64,000 nt of DNA from Rhodoluna lacicola (GCF_000699505.1 NZ_CP007490.1:434001-498000), one strand, 5' to 3'. Shown: positions 26,794 through 36,904, counted from the stretch's first letter. Program-made: numbers and translations. The notes: a model not told the origin generated them from the sequence alone.

Positions 26794-29487
26794 GTGGCGC
26801 TTCCACGCGTATACGACATCGCCAAGGAACTTGGAATTGATTCCAAGGTTGCTTTGGCCAAACTTGCAGAACTCGGAGAGTTCGTAAAGAGCGGATCATC
26901 AACGATCGCTCCACCGGTTGCAAAAAAACTTCGCGAGGCGTTCCCGGATGCCAAGCCAAAAGAAGAGGCGCCTAAAAAGGCCCCGGCAAAAAAGACAGCC
27001 GCAAAAACAGAGGCAAACACCGATGCTCCGGCCGAGGCCGCCGCACCTGGTGCACCGTCACCTAAAGACCCGAACGCTGCTGCGACAGAACCGGTAGCCG
27101 CACCGTCGGCACCGGCCGCTCCTGCACCAGCTGCACAAGTACCTAGCGCGCCGGCAGCCAAAGCCTCTCCGGTTTCTCCTTCGCCAACTCCGGGTATTCC
27201 ACGTCCGGGTAACAACCCGTTCGCGTCTGCACAGGGAATGGGCATTCCTCGCCCGGTATCGCGTCCAGGTAACAATCCTTTCTCACCATCGCAAGGAATG
27301 GGTCGCCCAGGTGCACCTCGTCCGGGTGGTCCTCGTCCTGCTGGTGCAGGCGGTCCTGGTGGAGCTGGTCGCCCTGGTGGCGCCGGCCGTCCGGCAGGTG
27401 CCGGAGCCCCGGGTCGCCCGGGTGGTTTCTCTGGTGCACCTCGTCCAGGTTTTGGCGGCGGTGCTCCTGGTGGAGCTCCGGGTGCCGGTGGCTTTAGTCG
27501 TCCGGGCGGCGGTCCAGGTGGTGGTCGTGGTCGTGGCGTTGGCGGTGGAACCGCTGGTGCTTTCGGTAAGGGTGGTGCTCGCGGTCAGAGCAAGGCTCGT
27601 AAGTCAAAGCGCGCAAAACGCGAAGAGTTCGAACAGCGCACCAACGCGCCATCACTTGGTGGTGCAATCGTTCCACGCGGTGACGGTACAACCGTTTTGC
27701 GTTTGCGTCGCGGTTCATCGATTCAGGATTTCGCCGACAAGATTGACACCACAGCTGGCCAGCTGATCACCGTGCTTTTCGCACTTGGTCAGATGGCAAC
27801 CGCAACAGCCTCGCTCGACGAAGAGACTTTTCAGATTCTGGGTGAAGAGCTTGGCTACAAGATTGAAGTTGTCTCTCCAGAAGACGAAGAGCGCGAGCTA
27901 TTCGAAGGATTTGGCCTTGACGTTTCTACCGATTACGACGACGACGAGGCAGATCTAATTGCTCGACCTCCAGTCGTAACCGTGATGGGTCACGTTGACC
28001 ACGGTAAGACTCGTTTGCTGGACAGCATTAGAAACTCAAACGTGATCGCTGGCGAAGCCGGTGGAATTACTCAGCACATCGGTGCTTATCAGGTTCACGT
28101 TGAGCACGAAGGCGTTGATCGCGCGATTACCTTCATTGATACTCCGGGTCACGAGGCGTTTACCGCCATGCGTGCTCGTGGTGCCCAGGTTACCGACGTA
28201 GCAATTCTTGTTGTTGCGGCTGATGACGGCGTGATGCCGCAGACCATTGAAGCATTGAACCACGCTCAGTCTGCCGGTGTGCCAATCGTTGTTGCTGTAA
28301 ACAAGACCGATAAAGAAGGCGCTAACCCTGCCAAGATTCGTCAGCAACTAACCGAGTTCAACTTGGTTGCTGAAGAATACGGTGGCGATGTGATGTTTGT
28401 TGATGTATCCGCGCTCACCGGTAAGGGCATCAAGGATCTTCTTGACGCAGTGCTTTTGACTGCCGATGCAGCTCTAGATATGCGCGCGAACCCAAACAAG
28501 GACGCTCGTGGTGTTGCCATTGAAGCCAATCTTGACAAGGGCCGCGGATCGGTTGCAACAGTGCTGATTCAGTCCGGTACCTTGCGCGTTGGTGACTCAA
28601 TTGTTGCCGGTGCTGCTCACGGTCGCGTGCGTGCAATGTTTGACGAAAACGGTATCGCTGTTGAAGCAGCCGAGCCTAGTCGCCCAGTGCAGGTGCTTGG
28701 TCTACAGTCAGTCCCTCGCGCGGGTGACACCTTTGTGGTAACCGAAGACGAGCGTCAGGCGCGTCAGATCGCCGAAAAGCGTGAAGCCGCTGACCGCAAC
28801 GCATTGCTTGCCAAGACTCGCAAGCGCGTTAGCCTTGAGGACTTCACCAAGGCTCTCGAAGATGGCAAGGTTGAGGCACTCAACCTCATCATCAAGGGTG
28901 ACGTATCGGGTGCTGTTGAAGCACTTGAAGATTCATTGCTCAAGATTGAGGTTGATGACTCAGTACAGTTGCGCATCATCCACCGAGGTGTTGGTGCAAT
29001 TACCGAGTCAGATGTAAACCTTGCAACCGTTGACTCAGCAATCATCATTGGATTCAACGTCAAGCCAGATAACAAGGCTAAGGAACGTGCCGACCGCGAG
29101 GGCGTGGACATTCGTCAGTACTCAGTTATCTATGCAGCGCTTGACGATATCGAGAAGGCGCTCAAGGGCATGCTCAAGCCAGAGTACGAAGAGTTCCAGT
29201 TGGGTACCGCTGAGGTACGCGAGCTGTTCAAGTCTTCAAAGGTTGGCACCATTGCAGGTTCGATTGTTCGTTCAGGTTCAATCAAGCGAAACTCTTCAGC
29301 ACGCGTTCTTCGCGATGGCAAGGTCATTGCAGACAACCTAAAGATTGAATCGCTAAAGCGCTTCAAAGACGATGCAACCGAAGTCAAGACCGACTTCGAG
29401 TGTGGTATCGGTCTGGCTGGTTTCAACGAGCTTGAGCTTGAGGACATCATCGAGACATTTGAAATGCGTGAAAAGCCACGCGTTTAG
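26794..29487 (+). CDS. infB: Translation initiation factor IF-2
   Basis: GTPase placing initiator tRNA on the 30S subunit, 897 residues from a GTG with ribosome site ACAGGAG. The N-terminal third is low-complexity Ala/Pro/Lys then Gly/Pro/Arg-rich (about residues 50-275) and includes a duplicated NNPF..QGMG unit. The G domain starts with GHVDHGKT (399-406), then DTPGHEAF and NKTDKEGAN. Domains II, III and IV follow. The disordered N-terminus is typical for actinobacterial IF-2. Confidence 0.97.
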   Translation: MALPRVYDIAKELGIDSKVALAKLAELGEFVKSGSSTIAPPVAKKLREAFPDAKPKEEAPKKAPAKKTAAKTEANTDAPAEAAAPGAPSPKDPNAAATEPVAAPSAPAAPAPAAQVPSAPAAKASPVSPSPTPGIPRPGNNPFASAQGMGIPRPVSRPGNNPFSPSQGMGRPGAPRPGGPRPAGAGGPGGAGRPGGAGRPAGAGAPGRPGGFSGAPRPGFGGGAPGGAPGAGGFSRPGGGPGGGRGRGVGGGTAGAFGKGGARGQSKARKSKRAKREEFEQRTNAPSLGGAIVPRGDGTTVLRLRRGSSIQDFADKIDTTAGQLITVLFALGQMATATASLDEETFQILGEELGYKIEVVSPEDEERELFEGFGLDVSTDYDDDEADLIARPPVVTVMGHVDHGKTRLLDSIRNSNVIAGEAGGITQHIGAYQVHVEHEGVDRAITFIDTPGHEAFTAMRARGAQVTDVAILVVAADDGVMPQTIEALNHAQSAGVPIVVAVNKTDKEGANPAKIRQQLTEFNLVAEEYGGDVMFVDVSALTGKGIKDLLDAVLLTADAALDMRANPNKDARGVAIEANLDKGRGSVATVLIQSGTLRVGDSIVAGAAHGRVRAMFDENGIAVEAAEPSRPVQVLGLQSVPRAGDTFVVTEDERQARQIAEKREAADRNALLAKTRKRVSLEDFTKALEDGKVEALNLIIKGDVSGAVEALEDSLLKIEVDDSVQLRIIHRGVGAITESDVNLATVDSAIIIGFNVKPDNKAKERADREGVDIRQYSVIYAALDDIEKALKGMLKPEYEEFQLGTAEVRELFKSSKVGTIAGSIVRSGSIKRNSSARVLRDGKVIADNLKIESLKRFKDDATEVKTDFECGIGLAGFNELELEDIIETFEMREKPRV
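27205..27306 (+). repeat. Internal duplicated segment in the IF-2 linker
   Basis: Two near-identical units encode [13 protein letters not shown] and [13 protein letters not shown], with further short PRPG/GGAGRPG repeats after them. The DNA copies differ mostly at synonymous sites, so the unit is old and kept at protein level. Confidence 0.6.
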
Positions 29488-29507
29488 TTAGCAAACAGGA
29501 TTAGGTA

Positions 29508-29996
29508 ATGGTTGACGCAGCCCGCGCTAGAAAACTAGCGGAAAGAATTAAGGTACTTGTTGCCGAGGCGCTTGAGCGCGCGGTTAAGGATCCAGATTTG
29601 GGCTTCGTCACCATTACCGATGTCAAGGTGACTCCTGATTTGCAGCACTCAACCATTTACTACACCGTTTACGGCAGTGCCGAAGATAAGGCTCGCAGTT
29701 CTGAGATCATTGAGCGAAACCGAGGAATTATTCGTCGTGAGGTTGGCCACAAGCTCAACATTCGGCTAACCCCAACCGTTGAATTCGTGCTGGACGAAAT
29801 TCCAGAAACCGCTGCCCACATGAACGACCTGCTAGCCGAGGCCCGCAACCGCGATGCCGAGGTGGCGCGTCTAGCCGCGGAAGCTAAATTTGCCGGCGAT
29901 GAAAATCCATATAAAGAACCAAAGATTATCGTTGATCCTGAGGACGCCGACTTGGCAGCCGAAGATGTTTACGATGACGAGGCTGACGAAAAATAA
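29508..29996 (+). CDS. rbfA: 30S ribosome-binding factor A
   Basis: Late 30S assembly factor binding near helix 1 of 16S rRNA, 162 residues. The KH-like core reads DPDLGFVTITDVKVTPDLQ, and RLTPTVEFVLDEIPETA is the conserved C-terminal motif of the domain. An acidic tail (EDADLAAEDVYDDEADEK) extends beyond the usual end. truB follows with no gap (TAAATG). Confidence 0.95.
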   Translation: MVDAARARKLAERIKVLVAEALERAVKDPDLGFVTITDVKVTPDLQHSTIYYTVYGSAEDKARSSEIIERNRGIIRREVGHKLNIRLTPTVEFVLDEIPETAAHMNDLLAEARNRDAEVARLAAEAKFAGDENPYKEPKIIVDPEDADLAAEDVYDDEADEK

Positions 29997-30899
29997 ATGA
30001 TTTCTGGGCTAGCGCTGATTGACAAGCCGCAGGGCTGGACCAGTCATGATGTGGTGGCCAGGCTTCGCAAAGTAGCTGGAACCCGCCGGGTGGGTCACGC
30101 CGGAACCCTGGATCCAATGGCAACCGGTCTGCTCTTGATCGGCATCAACTCCGCCACCAAATTGCTGACCTTTCTAGTTGGCGAAGACAAAACATACTTT
30201 GCAACCATTCGCTTAGGTGCATCCACTATCACAGATGACAAAGAGTCCGATGTCTTGGTCTACGGTGACGAGACAAAAATTGCTGAATTGAATGAAGCAG
30301 CCATTGAGCATGCACTTGAACAGTTTCGCGGTGACATCATGCAGGTTCCCAGTTCCGTAAGTGCAATAAAAGTTGACGGCGAGCGAGCTTATGCAAAGGT
30401 TCGCTCTGGTAACGAAGTTAAGTTAGCCGCCCGAGCCGTTGAAATCAAAACTTTTAAAATAATCAAACCGGTTGGACTAACCGAGCAAGACGGACACAAA
30501 TACTTTGACATAGAGGTTCAGGTTGACTGCTCATCTGGAACCTACATCCGCGCTCTTGCCAGAGATCTTGGTGCAGCGCTTGGCGTTGGCGGTCATCTCA
30601 CTGGATTACGTCGCACCCGAATCGGGAATTACAAGATTGAGCAGGCACAGGAGTTAGAAGGACTGACCGAGGAAACGCTATCGGTGCTTGATATTTCAAT
30701 CGCTGCAAAGCAGCAGTTTGAAATCCGAAACCTGAGCGATCAAGAAGTTATTGATTTGCGTCATGGAAAAAGATTGAAAGCTAGCGGAGAGGGAGCGCAA
30801 CCATTTGCCGGAATTGATGCCGATGGAAAGCTAGTTGCCATGCTTACCGTTTCCGGCAAAGATCTTAAATCCTTGGTTGTGTTTGGAGTGGAATCATGA
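29997..30899 (+). CDS. truB: tRNA pseudouridine(55) synthase
   Basis: Makes pseudouridine 55 in the T-loop of tRNA, 300 residues. The catalytic Asp39 lies in GHAGTLDPMATG; KLLTFLVGEDKTY and the YIRALARDLG motif also match. It starts directly after the rbfA stop and overlaps the following small membrane-protein gene by 4 bp (ATGA). Confidence 0.95.
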   Translation: MISGLALIDKPQGWTSHDVVARLRKVAGTRRVGHAGTLDPMATGLLLIGINSATKLLTFLVGEDKTYFATIRLGASTITDDKESDVLVYGDETKIAELNEAAIEHALEQFRGDIMQVPSSVSAIKVDGERAYAKVRSGNEVKLAARAVEIKTFKIIKPVGLTEQDGHKYFDIEVQVDCSSGTYIRALARDLGAALGVGGHLTGLRRTRIGNYKIEQAQELEGLTEETLSVLDISIAAKQQFEIRNLSDQEVIDLRHGKRLKASGEGAQPFAGIDADGKLVAMLTVSGKDLKSLVVFGVES

Positions 30900-31261
30900 T
30901 TGCGTGGCTTTACAGCGCCCAACTCTTCCTGGCGACCGCAGTTGGATTGATGACTATCGTTATGGGGCTTGCCAAGCGCAAGCCCAGTGGTATTTCCATT
31001 GGAGCGATTGCGCTGGTTCAGGTGGGTTTGCTGGTGCAACTCGTGGCTTCGATAGTGCTTGTGATTTCAGGGGAGCGGGCCAAGCAGGACACCGTGGAGT
31101 TTTTTGCCTACCTAATCGTGGCCCTGATGATTCCCGTGGCGGCGGCCTTCTGGGCGCTGATTGAACGTTCTAGGTGGTCAACCGTGGTGCTTGGGGTAGG
31201 GGCGCTCACCGTGGCGGTGATGCTGGTGAGAATGAGCCAGATATGGACCGGAAGCTATTGA
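30896..31261 (+). CDS. Small four-helix membrane protein, unknown function
   Basis: Not assigned to a characterised family. The 121 residues form four hydrophobic helices separated by short polar loops (MGLAKRKPSG, SGERAKQDTV, IERSRWS). Its ATG overlaps the truB stop, so it is the last gene of the nusA operon. Many Actinobacteria keep a similar small membrane gene here. Confidence 0.75.
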   Translation: MIAWLYSAQLFLATAVGLMTIVMGLAKRKPSGISIGAIALVQVGLLVQLVASIVLVISGERAKQDTVEFFAYLIVALMIPVAAAFWALIERSRWSTVVLGVGALTVAVMLVRMSQIWTGSY

Positions 31262-31291
31262 ATTAGGGCAATTCTAAAAATACTTGGCCAA

Positions 31292-31313
31292 GTTATTCAC
31301 CTGCCGTTAACCT
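31292..31313 (+). promoter_or_regulatory. PHO box upstream of pstC
   Basis: Two direct 11-nt units, GTTATTCACCT and GCCGTTAACCT, place TTCACC and TTAACC exactly 11 nt apart. This is the repeat period and core (GTTCACC-like) known for PhoP boxes in Streptomyces. It lies about 30 bp upstream of the -10-like GAAGAT that ends 6 nt before the pstC ATG. Confidence 0.7.
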
Positions 31314-31355
31314 CCTGAAAAGGTCTTCTTCATACGGCTTCTTGAAGATTGAGCC

Positions 31356-32336
31356 ATGACCACCGACCTCGCTGATGTGATTCCACCAAAGCGCAAGCTG
31401 TCGGTGAAGGCCACCTCAACGCCGGATCGACTCTTCTACGGGATAGCCACGGTGGCCGCATATTCGACCATCGTTTTAGTCGTTGCAATCATGTTCTTCC
31501 TTAGCCTGCGGGCATGGCCAACTTTCGAAAAATTTGGTTTCTTTGATTTTGTTTTTGGCTCAGGCTGGGACAACACAATTGACAACCCAACGTTTTCAAT
31601 CGGTCCGATGCTCTACGGATCATTCCTGATTGCAGCTATCGGTGTGACTCTGGCAGTGCCAATGGCGATTTCTATCGCCTACTTCATTGAATTCATGGCA
31701 CCAAAGCCTTTGGCTAAATCCACCGCATTGCTAGTTGACTTGTTGGCTGCCATTCCATCGGTGGTGATTGGCCTTTGGGGGCTATCCGTATTTAGCCCGG
31801 TTGGTGCACACTGGGGTGAACTTTTGCACAACTCACTTGGCTTTTTGCCAATGTTCGAGAACGACGCCGATAACTTCTTGCGCACTCCGTTCATCGCCGG
31901 CTTCATTGTTGCGGTCATGATTGTGCCGATCATCGCGTCTATCACTCGCGAAATTTTCAGTCAGATCGATCAAGACCTCATCAAGGCGTCGCTTGCCCTG
32001 GGTGGAAATCGCGAATCAACATTCCGCAAAGTAATTTTGCCAACTGCAGCCGGCGGTATCGTCGGCGGGGTATTACTTGCCCTTGGCCGTGCGGTCGGTG
32101 AGACCGTAGCGATTTTCTTCGTGTTGAACTTGGTATTCGATGAAGTCAACTGGTTCCGAATCGTGCTACCTGAGGGTGGTGCAATCGCGTCACTAATCCT
32201 CTCCAAGTTCGCCGAGGCAACTGCTGACGAAGTATCTGCGCTTTTAGCCGCCGGTGTCGTGCTATTTGGTTTCACACTGCTGATCAACACTCTCGCCTCG
32301 TTCATCGTTGTAAAGGCTCAGCCATGGAGAAAGTAA
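31356..32336 (+). CDS. pstC: Phosphate ABC transporter permease PstC
   Basis: Membrane subunit of the high-affinity phosphate importer, 326 residues with six transmembrane helices. Family segments include AIPSVVIGLWGL and the EAA-type loop (ASLALGGNRESTFRKVILP), and GRAVGETVAIFFV. It overlaps pstA by 13 bp. It leads the operon, where pstS usually stands. Confidence 0.94.
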   Translation: MTTDLADVIPPKRKLSVKATSTPDRLFYGIATVAAYSTIVLVVAIMFFLSLRAWPTFEKFGFFDFVFGSGWDNTIDNPTFSIGPMLYGSFLIAAIGVTLAVPMAISIAYFIEFMAPKPLAKSTALLVDLLAAIPSVVIGLWGLSVFSPVGAHWGELLHNSLGFLPMFENDADNFLRTPFIAGFIVAVMIVPIIASITREIFSQIDQDLIKASLALGGNRESTFRKVILPTAAGGIVGGVLLALGRAVGETVAIFFVLNLVFDEVNWFRIVLPEGGAIASLILSKFAEATADEVSALLAAGVVLFGFTLLINTLASFIVVKAQPWRK

Positions 32337-33424
32337 TCGACTTAAACCCGGTTAGCAGACCAAAAACTGCAGCACCGTGGTCAAGAATCAGTGTTCGCTC
32401 TAGAATCATTCTCTTTGTCACCAGCGTTATTCCAGCTGCGGTTTTTCTTTTGCTACTAGTGACGCTACAACTGGACTTCATGGCCGGTTTGCTTTTGGCA
32501 TTTCTGCCAATGCAGGCAGTTTCTTCGGCAATTGCAGGCGTGTTGATTTACGGACGTCGTGGAATTCTAGATGGCCTTCTTGTAGTCGCCACAATGTTCC
32601 TTGGTTCTTTCGTATTTGTGTTGCTGGTCTCTGTGCTCTGGTCAGTTGTGCAAGCTGGATTCTCAACACTGAGTCCGCAATTCATCTACCAGAATGACCG
32701 ATACGTCACTCCGACAACAGGCCTTGAGATAGGTGGTGTTGGCCACGCGATTCTAGGAACCTTGTTGATCGTGGGCTTGAGCACAATCATCACGGTTCCG
32801 TTGGCATTGGCAACGGCGGTTTACCTGACTGAGACTCGCGGTAAGAGCCGCGGCCTGATCAGAATGTTGCTTCAGGCCATGTCTGGTTTGCCATCGGTGG
32901 TTACTGGATTGTTCATTTATTCAATGCTTATTCTTTCTGGCTTCACCGCCTACGCGGGTTGGACCGGGTCCTTGGCTTTGATTCCGCTCATGCTGCCTAC
33001 GGTTGCCCGTGTTGCCGAAGAATCCCTCCGCTTGGTGCCGGCCGAACTTAGAAATGGTGCCCTTGGGTTAGGGGCTTCTGCCTGGAGCGCGTTTTCGATG
33101 GTGACTCTGCCCGCGGCAAAGTCAGGGTTGGTCACTGCGGTTCTTCTGGGTGTAGCAAGAATCATTGGTGAAACTGCTCCGCTGCTGCTCACCACTTCAT
33201 TGGCAAATACAACCAACTTGAACTTGCTTGAAGGTGGAATCTCAACAATCCCTACTTACCTATACGGGTACGTCAGCTTGGGATACGACACCAGTATTCA
33301 GCGCGCCTGGGGAGCGGCGTTGGTGCTACTGATGTTGGTTGGAATTTTGTTTATTGCTGCCCGAGTTGCTTCAAGCCCAAAATCCGCTAAGAAAACCCCA
33401 AGATCAGAAGTTAAAGGAAAGTAG
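32324..33424 (+). CDS. pstA: Phosphate ABC transporter permease PstA
   Basis: Second channel subunit of the phosphate importer, 366 residues. An N-terminal block of about 100 residues with extra hydrophobic segments precedes the core. [16 protein letters not shown] and [16 protein letters not shown] are the PstA signatures, and [13 protein letters not shown] matches the Pst family motif. It starts inside the end of pstC and is followed by pstB after 5 bp. Confidence 0.94.
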   Translation: MEKVIDLNPVSRPKTAAPWSRISVRSRIILFVTSVIPAAVFLLLLVTLQLDFMAGLLLAFLPMQAVSSAIAGVLIYGRRGILDGLLVVATMFLGSFVFVLLVSVLWSVVQAGFSTLSPQFIYQNDRYVTPTTGLEIGGVGHAILGTLLIVGLSTIITVPLALATAVYLTETRGKSRGLIRMLLQAMSGLPSVVTGLFIYSMLILSGFTAYAGWTGSLALIPLMLPTVARVAEESLRLVPAELRNGALGLGASAWSAFSMVTLPAAKSGLVTAVLLGVARIIGETAPLLLTTSLANTTNLNLLEGGISTIPTYLYGYVSLGYDTSIQRAWGAALVLLMLVGILFIAARVASSPKSAKKTPRSEVKGK

Positions 33425-33429
33425 CCCCA

Positions 33430-34209
33430 ATGTCGACTTCAAATTTCTATCTAGAATCCAAGGACATTAACGTCTGGTTTGGGGAACGTCACGTTCTAAA
33501 GAATGTATCGCTGCAGTTTCCTTCCAATGAGGTAACAGCACTCATTGGCCCGTCGGGTTGCGGCAAGTCAACCTTTATCCGCACCCTCAATCGCATGCAC
33601 GAGCTAATTTCGGGAGCTGGGCTTGCCGGCAGTGTTTTGCTTGATGGCCAAGACATCTACGGTGAAGAGGTTGACCCAACCTCAGTGCGCCTTCGTGTGG
33701 GCATGGTTTTTCAAAAGCCAAACCCGTTTCCAACTATGTCCATCAAAGAAAACGTACTTTCTGGGCTCAAGCTTTCTGGCCGCAAAAATGAAATCTCTGA
33801 TGACTTGGTGGAAACATCTTTGAAGCGCGCCTCAATGTGGACAGAGGTAAAAGACCGTTTGAACGATCCCGCGATTTCGCTATCCGGTGGCCAGCAGCAA
33901 CGTCTATGTATTGCACGATCCCTCGCCATGAATCCAGAGGTGTTGCTTATGGATGAGCCTTGTTCAGCTCTTGACCCTGGCTCTACCCGTCGCATCGAAG
34001 AAACCATCTTGGAGCTCAAGGAGTCAATGTCAATCGTCATTGTTACTCACAACATGCAGCAGGCACAGCGAGTCTCAGACAAGACTGCATTTTTCCTTGC
34101 GGAAGATGGAAATCCCGGCCGTGTAGTTGAGTTTGGTGACACTGAGGATGTGTTCAACAAACCAATCGATCCACGCACAAACGATTACGTAAACGGCCAC
34201 TTTGGATAA
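33430..34209 (+). CDS. pstB: Phosphate ABC transporter ATP-binding protein PstB
   Basis: ATPase of the phosphate importer, 259 residues. Walker A GPSGCGKS is at residues 40-47, then the Pst-specific [19 protein letters not shown], signature LSGGQQQRL, Walker [13 protein letters not shown] and the switch THNMQQAQR. The stop codon lies within the PHO-box repeats in front of pstS. Confidence 0.97.
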   Translation: MSTSNFYLESKDINVWFGERHVLKNVSLQFPSNEVTALIGPSGCGKSTFIRTLNRMHELISGAGLAGSVLLDGQDIYGEEVDPTSVRLRVGMVFQKPNPFPTMSIKENVLSGLKLSGRKNEISDDLVETSLKRASMWTEVKDRLNDPAISLSGGQQQRLCIARSLAMNPEVLLMDEPCSALDPGSTRRIEETILELKESMSIVIVTHNMQQAQRVSDKTAFFLAEDGNPGRVVEFGDTEDVFNKPIDPRTNDYVNGHFG

Positions 34210-34234
34210 CCAACTGTTAACCTTCGCTTCGCCT
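34202..34234 (+). promoter_or_regulatory. Three-unit PHO box upstream of pstS
   Basis: ATAACC (34206-34211), TTAACC (34217-34222) and TTCGCC (34228-34233) repeat with an exact 11-nt period, the third unit being weaker. The site overlaps the last codons of pstB and suggests pstS has its own phosphate-controlled promoter. An ACTCTT/AAGAGT inverted repeat with a 4-nt loop (34272-34287) follows. Confidence 0.65.
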
Positions 34235-34322
34235 GACGTTTCAAAGGTTAAGCGGGTTAGTTAACTTCATAACTCTTGAATAAGAGTGTTCTGAAGCAGA
34301 ACTTAAACAAGGAGAAAAATAC

Positions 34323-35333
34323 ATGCGCAAAGTTAGCGGAATTGTCGCTGCAGCAGCCCTAGTAGCATCGGTTGCTCTAGTTGGACCTGCGGCACACGCG
34401 GGCGAGACCATCGCCGGATCAGGATCGTCATACATGGGCGCGATTCAGAAGACCTGTGCGGCTGCCTACACAGCACACACCGTTACTTACTCACCAGATG
34501 GTTCTGGCACAGGAAAGACAAAGTACACCGCAGGAACTGTTCAGTTCGCCGGCAGTGACTCTCTATTTGCTGAGGGCAAGGAGCCTTCAAACTTCACCTA
34601 TGTGCCGCTTGTAGGTGGACCAGTTGGTGTCTTGTTCAACATTCCGGGTGTAAAGAATTTGAACCTCACTCCAAAGTTGATTAGCGACATCTTCCTTGGC
34701 AAGATCACCAAGTGGAACCACAAAAACATCGCTGCCGTAAACAAGGCGATTGCAAAGAAGCTTCCGAATGAGACCATTCAGATTACCTACCGTTCTGACG
34801 GCTCTGGAACCACAAACAACTTTGCAAACTACATGTCACAGACTGTTGGTAAGCCCTGGGTAGCTAATGACGCCTGGGCAACTGCGTCTGGCAGCTCCAA
34901 GGGAACCGGTGGCGCAAAGTCTGCCGGTGTAATCGCAGCGATGAAGTCACTGCCCTACTCAATTGGATACGCCGACCTAGCTGATGCCGCTACTGCTGGA
35001 CTTAGCTTTGCTGCTGTGCAGAATGGCGCCGGCCAGTTCATCAAGCCATCGGTTAACGCCGCTAAGTTGTTCCTGTCAAAGCAGCTCGTAAACCCTCAGG
35101 GTGTTGTGTTGTTTGACTACAACGAAGTTGTAAAGGGTGGCTACAACCTGACTCTTCTTGCTTACGGCATTGCCCCAACTAAGGCTGGCACCGCAAAGGC
35201 CAAGGCAACTGGCGAGTACCTAAAGTACTTCTTGAACACCTGTTCACCTAAGGAAGCTGCAAAGTTGAACTATGTTTCACTTTCAGGTGGATTGTTGAAG
35301 ACCGCAAACTCACTGGTAGCAAAGATCAAGTAA
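34323..35333 (+). CDS. pstS: Phosphate-binding protein PstS, secreted form without lipobox
   Basis: Captures phosphate outside the cell for PstCAB, 336 residues. The ligand loops are intact: GSGSSY near the mature start, FAGSDSL, and RSDGSGTT. The signal peptide ends at an AHA|GE signal-peptidase I site and contains no Cys, so the protein is not a lipoprotein; Gram-positive PstS proteins usually are. A normal ribosome site (AAGGAG) precedes the ATG. It follows pstB instead of leading the operon. Confidence 0.94.
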   Translation: MRKVSGIVAAAALVASVALVGPAAHAGETIAGSGSSYMGAIQKTCAAAYTAHTVTYSPDGSGTGKTKYTAGTVQFAGSDSLFAEGKEPSNFTYVPLVGGPVGVLFNIPGVKNLNLTPKLISDIFLGKITKWNHKNIAAVNKAIAKKLPNETIQITYRSDGSGTTNNFANYMSQTVGKPWVANDAWATASGSSKGTGGAKSAGVIAAMKSLPYSIGYADLADAATAGLSFAAVQNGAGQFIKPSVNAAKLFLSKQLVNPQGVVLFDYNEVVKGGYNLTLLAYGIAPTKAGTAKAKATGEYLKYFLNTCSPKEAAKLNYVSLSGGLLKTANSLVAKIK

Positions 35334-35365
35334 CGAGTCTGTTTGCAAAAAAACTGAAAAGCATT

Positions 35366-35400
35366 TCAGGGGTACGACCTTATTGGGATCGTACCCCTGA
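35366..35400 (+). terminator. Strong hairpin between pstS and the PstS-like lipoprotein gene
   Basis: TCAGGGGTACGA pairs with TCGTACCCCTGA (12 bp) across an 11-nt loop that can add two more pairs. Only three T residues follow, so it may act as an attenuator or mRNA-stabilising hairpin giving more pstS than downstream message, rather than a full stop. Confidence 0.65.
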
Positions 35401-35424
35401 TTTGCGCATAAAAAGGAAGCACAA

Positions 35425-36483
35425 ATGCAGGTAGTCAAAAAAATTTCGGCAATTGCTGTGGCAATAGGGTTGAGTTTCACCCTAACCGCCTGTGACCCAC
35501 CCATGCCTGAAGACCTAAAGGTTGCCCTCGCAGAGCAGAATGTGCTTTGTGAGCCTGGGGTTGTAGAACTGCAACTTCCTGAAGCTATTGCCGACTTAGG
35601 CCTGGGCTGGGCTGACGCCATGGCTGTTGGCTGCACGGACATGCAACTTTCAGTTGCCGACACTTTGACAAACCAGAGTGGGCTGATGATTACTTCTGAG
35701 AAATTGAATTCCCAGCAAGGCGCTTTTCTGAGTGTTCCTTTTGCTCTGGACGCTGCGGTTCTGGTGGTCAACATAAGTGATGCCTATGAAATTTACCTGA
35801 GCGCTCAAACGGTGGCAGAGATTTTTGCGGGAACAATCACCAAATGGAATGATCCAAAAATTTTGGCTGACAACTCCGGAATTGATTTGCCAGACCTAAA
35901 AATAATTCTGCCAAAGCAAGCTACCCCGGCAGCAAAAGCCAGCCTGTCTAGCTGGATTGAAACTATCACCGGAAGCCCGCTAGAGCTTTCATCGGTTGCA
36001 GATTCTAAAGTCACCGATATCGAACTTGCGACTCCCACCGAAAACGGTTCAATTGCAATTGCTGCCTACAGCGCGGCCACCTTCAGCGGTTCAACCATCG
36101 CGGCAATCCTGACCGAACCAGGAAACATCGACACCGCGGTGCTACCGGCCACAGAGACTATTTATTCGGCCTCGACTCAGCTGGTTGCAAAAATGGATGG
36201 GGACCAACTAAAGATTTCCCTTGATCCAAAGGTGAAGCCCACAGCGCCCGAGGGAAGCATTGAGGCAGCCTTCCCTTATCAGGCAATTTATTCGGTTTAC
36301 CTTGATTTCATGGGTGAAGAATCTGCTTTAGTTCGCACGGCCGGACGGTATCTGCTCCGTCAGGAGTCCCAGGGCGTAATCACCTCTGGAACCATGCTTC
36401 CAACTCCAGAGAGTGTTCGAATTCTGGCCGTGAAAATTGTAGAAAAAGGGCTACCAAAGGCCACTATTCCTGACCCTCAGTAG
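35425..36483 (+). CDS. Degenerate PstS-like substrate-binding lipoprotein
   Basis: A 352-residue exported protein with a clear lipobox (LTAC, followed by DPPMPED). It aligns with the adjacent PstS around VAEIFAGTITKWNDPKI (PstS has ISDIFLGKITKWNHKNI). The phosphate loops are gone: no GSGSS-type motif near the start, and the PstS RSDGSGTT position reads PKQATPAAK. It therefore probably does not bind phosphate in the usual way. The place in the pst operon suggests an accessory or anchoring role, or another ligand (inference). Ribosome site AAAGGAAG. Confidence 0.8.
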   Translation: MQVVKKISAIAVAIGLSFTLTACDPPMPEDLKVALAEQNVLCEPGVVELQLPEAIADLGLGWADAMAVGCTDMQLSVADTLTNQSGLMITSEKLNSQQGAFLSVPFALDAAVLVVNISDAYEIYLSAQTVAEIFAGTITKWNDPKILADNSGIDLPDLKIILPKQATPAAKASLSSWIETITGSPLELSSVADSKVTDIELATPTENGSIAIAAYSAATFSGSTIAAILTEPGNIDTAVLPATETIYSASTQLVAKMDGDQLKISLDPKVKPTAPEGSIEAAFPYQAIYSVYLDFMGEESALVRTAGRYLLRQESQGVITSGTMLPTPESVRILAVKIVEKGLPKATIPDPQ

Positions 36484-36501
36484 TTGGGCTTCCGGTCTTG
36501 T

Positions 36502-36507
36502 TAGGCT
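36502..36507 (+). promoter_or_regulatory. -10 box TAGGCT, leaderless promoter before the small membrane gene and ribF
   Basis: TAGGCT ends 7 nt before the ATG at 36515, without a ribosome site. Confidence 0.6.
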
Positions 36508-36514
36508 TGGGGAC

Positions 36515-36904
36515 ATGTCAACCCCGCAAAAGAACTTAGGTGTCGGCCGCCTGCTAATCGCGGTTTACGCGGTATTTGCCATATCTTCATCGGCTCGAGC
36601 CACCTATCAGTTGGCCACCAAGTTTGAAGAGGCACCGCTAGCGTACTCACTCTCGGCACTTGCGGGTCTGGTTTATATCGTCGCCACAATAGCCTTAGCC
36701 CGGCCAAAGTTTCGCCGTCTTGCATTGATCACGATTGTCTTTGAGCTAGCCGGTGTGATCGCAGTTGGCCTTTTGAGCTTTACCCTTCCAGAACTATTCG
36801 CACATCCATCGGTGTGGTCAAAGTTTGGTCAAGGATATGGATACGTTCCACTGGTTCTTCCGGTGCTTGGTTTGCTTTGGCTTAGAAAGACGCACAAAAA
36901 CTGA
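36515..36904 (+). CDS. Small membrane protein, unknown function
   Basis: A 129-residue protein with about four hydrophobic helices (LLIAVYAVFAISSSA, YSLSALAGLVYIVATIALA, ALITIVFELAGVIAVGLL, VPLVLPVLGLLWL) and a short basic tail. No family is recognised with confidence. Similar integral membrane genes often precede ribF in Actinobacteria. Its stop overlaps the ribF start (TGATG), so they are coupled. Confidence 0.75.
   Translation: MSTPQKNLGVGRLLIAVYAVFAISSSARATYQLATKFEEAPLAYSLSALAGLVYIVATIALARPKFRRLALITIVFELAGVIAVGLLSFTLPELFAHPSVWSKFGQGYGYVPLVLPVLGLLWLRKTHKN

Noticed and set aside
26748-27275. Long Gly/Ala-rich open frame on the minus strand
   Set aside because: It is antisense to the low-complexity GC-rich linker of infB, where stop codons are rare on both strands. 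No promoter or ribosome site, and the infB frame has clear homology.
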